From assembly GCF_050947875.1 (NCBI RefSeq), contig NC_134576.1:59710255-59774254 (forward strand): a stretch of DNA of 64,000 nucleotides, given 5' to 3'. Positions 37,202-48,124 of this stretch are shown piece after piece (positions within the stretch are counted from its first letter, which is position 1; every line of letters begins with the position of its first letter). The position numbers and the translations under genes are program-made. This DNA is from Dermacentor variabilis (lineage: Eukaryota > Arthropoda > Arachnida > Ixodida > Ixodidae). Below the pieces are notes generated by a model. It saw nothing but the letters and a program-made list of their open reading frames with translations, had not been told where the DNA came from and ran no database searches.

Positions 37202-37534
37202 CTGCGCATAACAAAAATTATGCAGAACCCACTCACAGTGGGAATCGATGTAAGCGAAGCTTTCCGTGCTGGATGCTGTGATTGACAATAATTAGCAGTG
37301 GCCGTGAAGGCTAAAGCTTAATTTCTTCAACGTTTAGGCTGACACTAGAATGCTGAGTTAATGTTAAACGTAACCTCGCGTGCACCACTGCTGTTTGTCT
37401 GCCTAGCACACAGAAACACAGGGGGAGGTGTTTGTTTGAGGCGCTGTTGTGCGCCATATTTTGTAACCTCTGAAAGGGTTGAGCGTTGTCATTGCCTCAC
37501 ATGGCATATCGCATGGTGGCAGAAGTATTACAAT

Positions 37535-37765
37535 TTTATTGGGTTATAGGGCTGTACTTGCCAAAACCACACTCGGATTATGTGGCACGCAGTAGTGGCG
37601 GACTCGGATTATATTTGACGCCGTGACGTTCTTTAACGTGTCTCAAATCTCAGCGCACGTGCGTTTCCTATTTCGCCCTAGTCGAAATGCGGCTGCCTCG
37701 ATTCAGATAAATTCATGACTCTAGCAATGTCAAAGCCGCCAGGCTAACGCGGCTGGCACAGAAGA
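37535..37765 (-). mobile_element. Degenerate tRNA-derived SINE, type B
   Basis: Shares attatgtggcacgcagtagtgg, ttctttaacgtg and cgaaatgcggctgcc with the type B body in the same order and orientation as the 61.9-kb copy. The tRNA-like head at the high-coordinate end is badly eroded. Confidence 0.65.
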
Positions 37766-37910
37766 GTTGATTTGATGATCGACCACTTCCGTAGTGTCTC
37801 CTGGACCCGGCCGAGCGCTTTAATAATTGCGGCTCGGCTTCTGCATGTCCTGCGTATTTTTCTCGCTTGATATTTTTGCATGAAGCCTATTTTTTATAAA
37901 TAGCAGCAAC

Positions 37911-37922
37911 GTACTGTACCGT
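37911..37922. repeat. Target-site duplication of the 38-kb RTE (left)
   Basis: gtactgtaccgt, identical to 38927-38938. Confidence 0.85.
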
Positions 37923-38926
37923 CACATCATGATCAACATGGCTACGCCCACTGCATGGCTAAAGCCTCTCCCATACTTCTCCAACTACCGCGCTCATGTG
38001 CCAATTGTGGCCATGTTGTCTGGCAAACTTCTTCATCTCATCCACCCACCTAACTTTCGGCCGCCGCCTGCTACGCTTCCCTTCTCTTGGAATCGAAACC
38101 GTAACCCTTAATGACCATTGGTTATCTTCCCTCCTCATTACATGTCCTGCCAACGTCCATTTCTTATTCTTGATTTCAACTAAGATGTCAATAACTCGCG
38201 TTTGCTCCCTTAACCAATCTGCAGATTTCTTATCCCTTAACGTCTCACCCATGATTCTTCTTTTCAAGGCTCGTTGCGTCGTCCTCAATCTAACTAGAAC
38301 CGTTTTCGTAAACCTCCAGGTTTCTGCCCCGTAGGGGAGTACTGCTGTTCATGATCTCAGAATGCCTGCCAAACGCACCCCAGCCCATTAATATTCTTCT
38401 GATTATTTCAGTCTCATGCTCTGGATCCGCGGCCACTACCTGCCCTAAGTAGACGTATTTCCTTACCACTTCCACTGACTCGCTACATACCAGAAACTGC
38501 TGTTCTCTTCCGAGCTTTCTCTCTCATGGTCAGTGAGAATGCATTGCAATTGGTTCCCTGAGTTACTAAGCAAGGTAATATCATCAGCGAATCGCAAGTT
38601 ACTAAAGTATTCTCCATCAACCCTTATCGCCAATTCTTCCAAATCCAGGCATCTGAATACCTCCTGTAAACACGCTGCGAATAGCACTGGAGAGATCGTA
38701 TCTTCCTGTCTGACGCCCTTCTTTCTTGGGATTTTGTTGCTTGCTTTATGGAGGACAACGGTGGCTGTGGAGCCACAATAGATATCTTTCAGTATTTTTA
38801 CATATGGCTTGTCTACGCCCTGATTCCGTAATGCCTGCATGACTGCTGAGGTTTCAAGTGAAGCAAACGCTTTCTCGTAATCCATGAAACCTATACATAA
38901 GTTATAAGCTATAAATAAGGTGCAAG
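37923..38926 (-). mobile_element. 5'-truncated RTE-type LINE with 12-bp target-site duplication
   Basis: On the minus strand: MDYEKAFASLETSAVMQAL, KKGVRQEDTISPVLFAACLQ, NLRFADDITLLSNSGNQLQ, then a loss of about 65 bp relative to the 15.5-kb copy near 38515, then VRKYVYLGQVVAADPEHE and ADWLREQTRVIDILVEI. A stop in the last third, near 38330, interrupts it. The tail (complement of catcatgatc) is at 37923-37935. Direct repeats gtactgtaccgt lie at 37911-37922 and 38927-38938. RTE ORFs encode an endonuclease plus RT; only part of RT and the C-terminus remain here. Confidence 0.9.
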
Positions 38927-38938
38927 GTACTGTACCGT
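38927..38938. repeat. Target-site duplication of the 38-kb RTE (right)
   Basis: Second copy of gtactgtaccgt. Confidence 0.85.
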
Positions 38939-39009
38939 ACCTTGAACTTAAGCTTATCGTTTTCCTCGCGACCGCTGTCGTATTGTAATGGGGTTCCTTG
39001 CCTTCTCAC

Positions 39010-39465
39010 GTCACCTCCCCCTCTCTTAAAAGAGAAAAAAGGGGGTTATCCGAGGGGCCCGATTTTTATTAGTCGTATCATAAGATGCTATCAAACACTG
39101 ATACCAAGGATAATATAGCGGAAATTACTTGTGCCTAATAGATGAAATAAAGAAGCGATCAATTAATGGAAATGAAAGGGGATGAAAAAACAACTTGCCG
39201 CAAGTCGGGAACGATCCCACAACCTTCGCATTTCGTGTGCGATGCTCTACCAATTGAGCTATCACCGTGCCATTTCCGTATCGGATTTTTTGGGTATTTA
39301 TGTTTCCTAGTAGAACCCTGGCAGTGTTAGCCAGCACCGCCACTCACAGATCTTGGCGGCGGATGTGGAACATCCTTTCTGCCGCAGGTGCTACGAGAAC
39401 GTGATCTTTTTGAATTAAGGCAATCTCTCAATAAACCCACAAATGCTACCTGAAGGCGTCAGTAT
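39010..39465 (-). mobile_element. tRNA-headed SINE, type A, with longer flanking unit
   Basis: Minus-strand head: cacggtgatagctcaattgg (A-box region) and gtgggatcgttcccgacttg (B-box region), then gcggcaagttgttttttcat, a tail with gcacaagtaatttccgctat and actaataaaaatcgggcc, and ccctcggataaccccctt. The sequence 39361-39460 (ggatgtggaacatcctttct to atgctacctgaaggc) is shared with 29410-29517, on the same side of the head in both. Confidence 0.85.
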
Positions 39466-39499
39466 TGCAGGCTTTGAGTTATTCGTTATGTAATAAACG

Positions 39500-39690
39500 G
39501 CAAGAACGAGGGTTAACTGAGGGGCCCGGTTTTTATTAGTCATACCATAAGGACCCAACAAACACTGACAACAAGCACAACATAGGGAAATTACTTGTAC
39601 ATAATAATGTAAGTGAAAAAACGATAATTATTGGAGCTGAAGTGGCTGAACAAACAACAGTTCCCCTCTCTGGTATGGGAACTGCCTCTT
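39500..39690 (-). mobile_element. Partial type A SINE (tail half)
   Basis: Shares gaggggcccggtttttattag, aacaaacactgacaac and gggaaattacttgtac with the tail of the neighbouring copy, in the same orientation. The head is replaced or very diverged. Confidence 0.7.
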
Positions 39691-39875
39691 CTCCTCCCTC
39701 TCCTTCTCATCCTCTTCTTCTACTCTCTACAGTTCCATCTGCGCCCCTCTGGCCTCACACTTAAGTAGAATGGGAAGCACTGCAGTTTCTGCAATGCTTC
39801 CGAGGGGAGTCACGGATAATTACAGCTGTCAAGCTCAGGGAGCTTCAGGCCTCAAGGCATTGGGCACATTCTACG

Positions 39876-39957
39876 CGGCGCCGGCGGCGGCGACGGCGGC
39901 AGCAGCAGCAGCAGCAGCGGCAGCGGCGTTCGTGGGGGCAGCAGCAGCAGCAGCCCT
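39876..39957 (+). repeat. GCN trinucleotide array
   Basis: An interrupted run of gcg/gca triplets (gcggcagcagcagcagcagc) which in one plus-strand frame would give a poly-alanine tract in a 69-codon open frame (39770-39979). I see no splice-bounded exon or known domain, so I treat it as a microsatellite. Confidence 0.8.
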
Positions 39958-40612
39958 CTATCTAAGTGTGCAGTTATGACAGGAATGAACGTAATGGGCT
40001 GAGTTCTTCAGCGAGTCATTGCTTAGTTTACCCTGCACTCACTGCGTGAAAGGTGCATTACCTGAGTGCCGTAAGTATGAAGTATCCTTTTAAGGAGGTA
40101 CGGTAGGGTAATCGTGCCACGCTCGCAGCTGTTTAAGCATTTCCTTGTCACTAGAGCCGCTCGAGTTTGCTCGATTCAAACTAAACCATGGCTGCGCAAC
40201 TTTGAGCGGTCCTAACGCACGTTATCTGCGCTTGGCCGGCAAAGAAGGGGGGCTTTGTTCCGGCCACAGAGCGCTACATGTCTCAGTAAGGTGCCTGGTG
40301 TAGTCTCGTGCGGACGCCGTCCTCTCGGTGAGCGCATATCTGCTCATCTTTTAAAAAGTTCAATACTTACAAGCATTTCTCTCGCAAACCATACTTAGTT
40401 CAAGGTCTCAATAGTCTCTCTCGTCGTATTCGAGTGCTGATTGTCATGTTTTCGGTTGTTAACGAAACTTTGTCTCAAGTCTCTAAATTCATTAAGGCAC
40501 TTTTTTTCGTGCGTATCATGGCCACGCACGTTTATATCTCCTTCCGTTTCTCTACAGCAGGTGCGCTTTAAAACCACGGCGCTGCAATTATGCTTCAGAA
40601 ATCTCCCTTTCT

Positions 40613-40816
40613 TTTTTGTCTTCTCCTCTCTTAAACTCGCTCTGTTAACTACTACACGCAGAAACAAAGCAACAGCGCTCATATTCAATTCCATAGATGA
40701 GATGAATATATATATATATATATATATATTCATCCCATCTATGGGATTGAATATGAGCGCTGTTGCTTTGTTTCTGCGTGTAGTAAACAGAGCGAGTTGA
40801 AGAGAGAAGAAAAAAA

Positions 40817-40817
<1 letters not shown>
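40613..40817. repeat. Inverted repeat with a TA microsatellite at its centre
   Basis: The left arm (about 40613-40707; contains acacgcagaaacaaagcaac and agcgctcatattcaatt) is mirrored by the right arm (about 40731-40817; gttgctttgtttctgcgtgt) with a few mismatches and a 3-nt indel. The centre is gaat(at)nattc. Another TA array starts right after the right arm. Confidence 0.88.

Positions 40818-40818
<1 letters not shown>

Positions 40819-40882
<64 letters not shown>
40819..40882. repeat. TA dinucleotide microsatellite
   Basis: About 32 uninterrupted TA units, next to the inverted repeat. Confidence 0.95.
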
Positions 40883-40886
<4 letters not shown>

Positions 40887-41189
40887 TTTAGATACGGGGC
40901 CGTTTCCTGAGCCTACTTGGAGTTCGCCAGACCACATCGAATCGCACCACAGCTAATTAAGGAGCGCAGAAGCACAGATACCACATTCCTGAGGAGCGGC
41001 ACGTGCAAATAAGTTGGCGGCCCCCGCTTCGTGTGCCGCAGGTGGAGCTATTCACTGCTTGGACTCTTCCCGATGTGAAGCGAGAGCCTGGCACTGTTGC
41101 GGGTAAAGTGGGTCCCGAAGCAAGACGGCTGTATTGCATCGTGAAAACCTGGCAGCGTCACCCCCATCCGCCTATTGTGACGGCGCATT

Positions 41190-41583
41190 GCAAGTCAGCA
41201 AGGTAAGACCGCAGGGAGAAGTAAGCCCCCGGACAAACACAGGAGCAGTGACCCTCTCCGCCGGGTGTGACGCCAGCGCACGGGCGCTTACCATTGGCCG
41301 AAAATGACGACACTTGTGCAGGCTCGCCGATTGGCCGAAAATGGCGTCACCTGAGCGGGCTGTCCCATGGGTGGAACGTGACGTGTCTTCGAGACACCGA
41401 AGGGCTTAAAAGACACCGACCGAGAGCATTCCTTGATTCATCTCTTTCGAGCGTCTTGCCACGGGCCGCAGCGTACGATTTGCTGCCGGCCCGTAATGAG
41501 GCTATGACTGTTAATATACGCTCACCGTAAATAATGTAAATAAATCTCCCAAGTTTTTTATCCCGACGTCCTCCTCAACTCTT

Positions 41584-41586
<3 letters not shown>
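41190..41586 (+). mobile_element. Possible solo LTR (plus orientation)
   Basis: Has an LTR-like layout: two near-identical gattggccgaaaatg blocks (about 41292 and 41327, CCAAT-type boxes in inverse), a TATA-like cttaaaagacacc near 41405, an AATAAA near 41540, and an end in cttaca directly against a TA array. No internal coding region is adjacent. The 5' boundary is not resolved. Confidence 0.4.

Positions 41587-41657
<71 letters not shown>
41587..41657. repeat. TA dinucleotide microsatellite
   Basis: About 35 TA units directly after the possible LTR end. Confidence 0.95.
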
Positions 41658-41658
<1 letters not shown>

Positions 41659-41659
41659 C

Positions 41660-42300
41660 AAGGAAATTATCAGTCATAGCACTCGTAGTACAGCCCTCTG
41701 GGCCGTTCACTTTTCGAAAGTAGTCTCATTAGGGTTGTTATACTTACACAAAGGTATTTCGCTCTCGTGAGCAGCAGTCCTTGAGATAGTTACTCGGGCT
41801 ACCTTCCCACGCTAAGCGTGCCGCGCTCGCACCTGTTTAAGCTTTTCCTAGACTCTAGAGCCGCTCGAGTTCGCTCTTATCGACGGGCGGCCATTTTTCC
41901 AAGAAAGTATGCCTTCGCGGACAACCGTCGATCATCGCGGGCAACATCAGTCTCTTTCCACGTAAGTATGAGGCTCTGGACAGTAGCTATGGCGCTTCAG
42001 TGTAACCAGGGGCCTGACGGACGAACCGACCGACCTATCTCTCCGGGCAACATCCAAGGGTCACATCCTAATCCCATGTTCTCTTCCTTTTTTGTTTTCC
42101 TTCTTTTCCCCCCTTTTTAGTATTGTTTTCTTTTAGTTTATCGCTATACGGGGAGACCCTTTAAACATATTCTGTAATATATATGGCCCCACATGTGCAG
42201 GACAGAAATACCAGGTTTCTCTAGCTGAGTGCCATCATTGCAGTTTAACCGAGCTCAGATTGATCCACCTTGACTGATCAAAGAAGGCACCACTGTAGGT
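41660..42300. other. Stretch without a supported gene
   Basis: Moderately GC-rich to 42050, then T-rich. No domain recognised; a repeat is possible. Confidence 0.3.
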
Positions 42301-42303
42301 TAA

Positions 42304-42415
42304 ATGAGGCGCGCAACTACTGCGGTGATGTTAGAGTATCCGCCTCGCGTGCAAGGGGACCGTGGTTCGACTCCCGGGGCCTCGCAATTTTCCACCGCGA
42401 AAAAAAAAACTGTGT
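42304..42415 (+). mobile_element. tRNA-like head immediately upstream of an RTE
   Basis: Contains gttagagtatccgcctcgcg and a B-box-like gtggttcgactcccgg followed by ggcctcgcaattttccaccg and an A-run. It looks like a tRNA-derived promoter of a SINE. It runs into the 5' untranslated region of the RTE at about 42440 with no clear boundary, so it may be the head of a composite element or an independent SINE into or beside which the RTE sits. Confidence 0.55.
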
Positions 42416-42439
42416 TGAGAAAATTGCACAACAGGCCTG

Positions 42440-45400
42440 GAGTGCGGCCTGATCCCGGTGACCAGAACCGGTAACGCACTCGCTCACTAGAGCAGGATTG
42501 GCCACCCTGGTGCAGTACTTGGCCACAATCTCCCATATAAATACAACAATCAAACCCAGGCCCTCAGTTCCCAGCAGCTGCGAAGCAACTGACCATGGCG
42601 GCGGTCAGATCTGTGACACAGGAGAGGGTGCTAAGAATCCCTGGCTCCGGACAGGCCGCCATTGGAATCTGAACCTCGCAACGTTTAACCTTAGAACGTT
42701 GTCTAGTGGGGCGAGTCTAGCAGTGTTATTGGAGGAATTAGATGGTAGTAAATGGGATATAATAGTGCTCAGCGAGGTTAGGACAAAAGAAGCATTTACA
42801 GTGCTAAAAAGCAGGCACGTGCTGTGCTACCGGGGCTTAGCGGAGAGACGAGAACTAGGAGTCGGATTCCTGATTAATAAGGATTTAGCTGGTAACATAC
42901 AGGAATTCTATAGCATTAACGAGAGGGTGGCAGGTCTTGTTGTCAAACTTAATAAGAGGCACACATTGAAGGTAGTACAGGTCTACGCCCCTACATCCAG
43001 TCATGACGACGAGGAAGTCTAAAGCTTTTATGAAGACGTTGTATAGCCCATGCGTAAAGTCAAAACAAAATACACTATACTGATGGGCGACTTCAATGCC
43101 AAGGTAGGCAAAAAGCAGGCTGAAGACAAGCCAGAGGGGGAATATGGCATAGGCTCTAGGAATAGCAGGGGAGAGTTATTAGTAGAATTTTCAGAACAGA
43201 ATAATATGCGGGTAATGAATACGTTCCGCAAGCGGGTTAGCCGAATGTGGACGTGGAGGAGCCCAAATGGCGAGACTAGAAATGATATAGGCTTCATACT
43301 GTGCGCCAAGCCTGGCATCATACAAGATGTGGACGTGCTCGGCAAGGTGCGCTGCAGTGACCATATGATGGTAAGAACTAGTATTAGCCTAGAGTTGACG
43401 AGGGAACAAAAAAAAACTTGTACATAAGAAGCCAATCAATGAGTTAGCGTCAAGAGGGAAACTAGAGGAATTCCGGATAAAGCTACAGAACAGGTATTTG
43501 GCTTTAACTCAGGAAGAGGGCCTTAGTGTTGAAGAAATCAACGACAACCTTATGGGCATCATTAAAGAGTGTGCAATAGAAGTTGGTGGTAACTCCGTTC
43601 GGCAGGATGCCAGTAAGCTATCGCAGGAGACGAAAGATCTGATCAAGAAACGCCAGTGTATAAAAGCGTCTAACCCTACAGCTAGAATAGAACTGGCAGA
43701 ACTTTGAAGCGTATCAGCAAGCGTAAGACAGGTGACATAAGGAACTATAATGTGGATAGAACTGAACATGCTCTCAGGAACGGAGGAAGCCTAAAAGCAG
43801 TGAAGAAGAAACTAGGAATGGGCAAGAATCAGATGTATGCGTTAAGAGACAAAGCCGGCAATATCGTTACTAAGATGGATGAGATAGTTCAAGTGGCTGA
43901 GGAGTTCTATAGAGATTTATACAGTACCAGTAGCACCCACGACGATAACGTGAGAAAGAATAGTCTTGAATAATTTGAAATCCCACAAGTAACGCCGCAA
44001 GAAGTAAAGAACGCCTTGGGAGCTATGCAAAGGGGGAAGGCAGCTGGGGAGGATCAGGTAACAGCAGATTTGTTGAAGGATGGTGGGAACATTGTCCTAC
44101 AAAGACTGGCCACCCTATATACACAATGCCTGATGACCTCGAGCGTACTGGAATCTTGGAAGAACGCTAACATAAACCTAATCCATAAGAAAGGGGACGC
44201 CAGAGACCTGAAAAATTTTATACCGATCAGCTTACTGTCCGTTGCCTACAAAGTATTTACTAAGGTAATCGCAAATAGAATCAGGAACACCTTGGGCTTC
44301 TGTCAACCAAATGACCAGGCAGGATTCCGTAAAGGCTACTCAACAATAGACCATATTCACACTATGAACCAGATGATAGCGAAATGTGCGGAATATAACC
44401 AACATTTTAAGTAGCTTTCATTGATTACGAAAAAGCGTTTGATTCAGTCGAAACCTCAGCAGTCATGGAAGAATTATGGAATGAAGGTGAAGATGACCCA
44501 TATGTAAAAATAATGAAAGCTATCTATAGCGGCTCCACAGGCACCATAGTCCTCCATAAAGAAAGCAACAAAATCCCAATAAAGAAAGGCGTCAGACAGG
44601 GAGATACGACCTGTCCAATGCGATTCACAGCGTGTTTACAGGAGATATTCAGAGACCTGGAGTGGGAAGGATTGGGGATAAAAGTTGATGGAGAATACCT
44701 TAGCAACTTGCGATTCGTTGATGATACTGCCTTGCTTAGTAACTCAGGAGAGCAACTGCAATGCGTGCTCACTGACCTGGACAGGCAAAGTAGAAGTGTG
44801 GGTCTGAAAATGAATCTGCAGAAAACTAAAGCAATGTTTAACAGTCTCGGATAAGAACAGCAGTTTACGATAGGTAGCGAGGCACTGGAAGTGGTAAAGG
44901 AATACATCTACTTAGGCCGGGTAGTGACCACAGATCCGGATAATAAGACTGAAATAACAAGAAGAATAAGAATGGGCTGGGTTGCGTTTGGCAGGCATTC
45001 TCATATCTTGAACAGCAGGTTGCCATTATTCGTCACAGGAACGTGTATAACAGCTGTGTCTTACCAGTACTCACGTATGGGGCAGAAACCTGGAGGCTTA
45101 CGAAAAGGGTTCTACTTAAATTGAGGACGATGCAACGATCTTGTGTTGGATCTTGTGTGGGATAAGAAAAGAGCAGATTGGGTGAGGGAACGAACGCGGG
45201 TTAATGACATCTTAGTTGAAATCAAGAAAAAGAAATGGGCATGGGCAGGACAAGTAATGAGGAGGGAAGATAACTGATGGTCATTAAGGGGGACACTGGA
45301 TTCTAAGGGAAAGGAAGCGCAGCAGGGAATGGCAGAAAGTTAGGTAGGCGGATTACATTAAGAAGTTTGCAGGGACAACATGGCCACAATTATTACATGA

Positions 45401-45470
45401 CGGGGGTAGTTGGCGAAGTATGGGAAAGGCCTTTGCCCTGCAGTGGGTGCAACCATGCTGCTGATGATGA
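42440..45470 (+). mobile_element. Near-full-length RTE-type LINE, inactivated
   Basis: About 3 kb. The 5' UTR (ttggccaccctggtgcagta) is shared with the 57.9-kb copy. The endonuclease: WNLNLATFNLRTLSS, IIVLSEVRTKEA (catalytic Glu), MGDFNAKVGKKQ (D-x-N) and RCSDHMMV (S-D-H), split by stops at about 43021 and 43046. The RT: GKAAGEDQVTADLLKDGG, FIPISLLSVAYKVFTKVIAN, AGFRKGYSTIDHIHTMNQMI, KKGVRQGDTTCPMRFTACLQ and RFVDDTALLSN, where the A of F-A-D-D is V. The C-terminal part continues to about 45124 and then in other frames (WVRERTRVNDILVEIKKKKW). The tail is (ctgatgatg)n at 45455-45468. Multiple stops make it dead. The flanks gtaggttaaa (42294) and gtagggtaaa (45471) may be a target-site duplication with one mismatch. 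Confidence 0.9.
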
Positions 45471-46187
45471 TGGTAGGGTAAACCCCCCAAAAATCGAATT
45501 TACAATTTTGGCACAGAAAAATCGACTGCACTAAGAGGAACAAACATGCGGAAGCGCGATCTGGTGCGCCTGCTCAAAGCAGTTGAAATGTCGCACCGAA
45601 GTTCACAGCGCACCCTGGCGTTTAAAAATGGCGAGCGGAGGCAGGTGTGCTCATCGTTGTTGCTCGCAGTTTTCTTCGTTATGGCGTGGTTTTTATTTTT
45701 TGGCTTGTGTATGTGGTAAGTAAACGATTTGTAATAAAAGATCATTCATTAATAAAAAGAAAATGAGACATTCACCCAATCGTAGCAATTTCCACAAAGG
45801 AATCCCATACGGGTTCCTCGAAAGAAAGCATCGTACTTGATGAAAAATTTGTCGTGGTCCGGTGCTTGAAACCGAAACCATCGTCTTTCAGGCGCAGCCG
45901 CTTTACAATCTCAGCTAACTAGGTGGGTAGCCGATGTCAGGGCGGAGTCGAATTTGTGAACAACTCGAAATCAAGAGTTTGACGTAATTGTCCTTTGCGG
46001 AAAAGGACTATTACGTAAAACTGTTGCTTTTGCTGACGTGGTCGTGGTCGCCTCTGTTTCAAATTTTAAACATATTACTTGCCCATATGATGGCACGGTC
46101 GTCCAGCAAATAGAGCAGAATGAGAACTTTAAAGGTAATCGGTCTTCTGAGCAAACATATTCATGGACGAACACACAACACCAATGA

Positions 46188-46224
46188 GTCGCTCAACTCA
46201 CCACCTGGTGGTGAGTTGAGCGAC
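46188..46224. repeat. Perfect 37-bp palindrome
   Basis: gtcgctcaactcaccacc, one T, then its exact reverse complement. It has 18-bp arms with a 1-nt centre and lies alone in AT-rich sequence with no coding function seen around it. Confidence 0.93.
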
Positions 46225-47396
46225 TGCTGCACTAAGAAAACTTTGTCAGCGCCTACACATGGAAGACAGCAATAAATTCAATCTACCTTTTCTCAGAAAG
46301 TATTCATCCCATTCTAGTGACACTTTGTGCATATGTACTACATCCAGTCACAAATATTCAGAACTAAAGAAATATCTCGTGGTATAATTGATAACACTGG
46401 AACAATTTACACTGCACGGAACCCCCCTTGTGGCTTTGTGCAAGCAGAGATATATATTTTTGGGTAGGAACCCCAAAGGGGATATGATATTTTTTTTAGT
46501 TCAGTTATAACCTAGGGCTATTTAGAATAACAGTGTGTAATATCATCACAATCCTCTGCGTGGTTGCAGAGAAAAGGTACATCAAATCATTCAATACGCT
46601 GCAATTTTGGGAGTGGGCCACACTAAAGGTAAACAATCTGACATAAGGTGTCCGTCTTGTACCCATGAGCATCTTTCGTAAGCACGTGAAATTTGGTACG
46701 AATATCTGCAGTCGTTTCTAAAGCAATATGTTAGAACTAACATGTACAATTTGCCCTACCATACCTTCCTAAGGCGCTATGTTCTTATACTACACATGCT
46801 TGCTTCTCTCCACCTATGCATGACTTTGTAAGCGCGAACGGAACATTCGATCTTTTTATTGTTTTACATTATAACGATGGGTAACAACTGTATCATCTCT
46901 CTCAGCTTCTAGGGACGAGGGGCTTGTGGAGCTTCCTTGAAGCATGTCGATTCGTAGCATTCATTATATGGTGAGTTAGTCAAAAATTTGACGTCAAGGA
47001 AGAAATTCTCTTTCCAAGTTTATGGCGAGAATGTGCTGTTTAATCTCAATTTTTTTGCGCAGCTGATAGCTGCCATCTTGTCTAAGGTAGCAAAGGACCC
47101 ATTGTTGGGGATACCAATAGGCGCATCACTAAAAAGATACTCGACAAGCCCGCCCACTTTCCCCGTTTTTCATAAGCCATAGGGAGTAGTAAGGTGTTAC
47201 ACCATGACAAGAAATGCTTAAGCCTCCAGTAAAAGGTCAATAGCAAGCAGTATGGGGCAGGTTTACAGCCGACTGTTCAGGCTGAAAAATAACTAACCTG
47301 GAACCAAACGAAAGCATGCGGTAAGCCATAGTAGGGGTCTGTAAATGTATGCATCTCTCTCCTCATAATTTTCACGCATGCGTAAATAAATGTACC

Positions 47397-47640
47397 CGCT
47401 GTGATGGCGTACTAACCAAGGCGTTGCGCTGCTAGGCTCGAAGACGCGGGGTAGAATCCCGGCCCCGTCAGCCGCATTTCGATGGGGGCGAAGTGCCAAA
47501 ACCTTCCGTAAACCGTGCATTTGGGGCACAGTAAAGAAACCCGGGTGATAAACATTAATCCGCAGTACCTCATTGCGCCGCGCCTGATAATCACATCACG
47601 GTTTTGGCATTTAAGGTCCCATAAAGATCAATATAAATAA
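47397..47640 (+). mobile_element. tRNA-derived SINE, type B
   Basis: Plus orientation: tRNA-like head (ccgctgtgatggcgtactaa, with B-box-like gtagaatcccggccccg), then cagccgcatttcgatggggg, ggggcacagtaaagaaaccc and gataatcacatcacggtttt, and an A-rich tail. It is diverged from the 61.9-kb copy but colinear with it. Confidence 0.8.
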
Positions 47641-48124
47641 AGAACGCCGACTACACCAGCATAACCATACACACATCATTACAGTGCATAACACATTCCG
47701 CACCACCCTGACCGCCATGTAATGCTACGCATATGTAGGAGTTTCCCATCAGGGAGGTACCGCCTAACTATTTCTAAATGTTTGCATGATTATAAATATA
47801 CTTTCTCAATAAATTTTTCTGCCTCTACAATTTATGTATATGTGGCGTGCTGAATGGATCTTTGCGGAAAATAGCGACCTAAGCTCAACGTCTCTTGCTA
47901 CTCTGTGAATCAAAACTGGAAACGAATTTTAACATGAAAGAAGAATAGATGACGTGAATACAAAATCACATAGGAAATACATAAGGAAGTGGAAGCTCCT
48001 AAATTCTGAGATGAGGATCACAGCTGCTTCATATACACAGGGAAACCTATATGTCCCACCTTTTACACTTAACATTTTCAAGTAATACTTCTATACTTAG
48101 AGAGCTGTCTATACTCTCACATTT

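Larger units (their letters stand above)
45480..48120. other. Stretch with one SINE and one palindrome, no gene
   Basis: AT-rich unassigned sequence. Apart from the 37-bp palindrome (46188-46224) and the SINE (47397-47640) nothing is recognised on either strand. Confidence 0.4.

Noticed and set aside
39770..39979. Poly-alanine open frame
   Set aside because: Explained by the GCN triplet array; no flanking domain or splice evidence.
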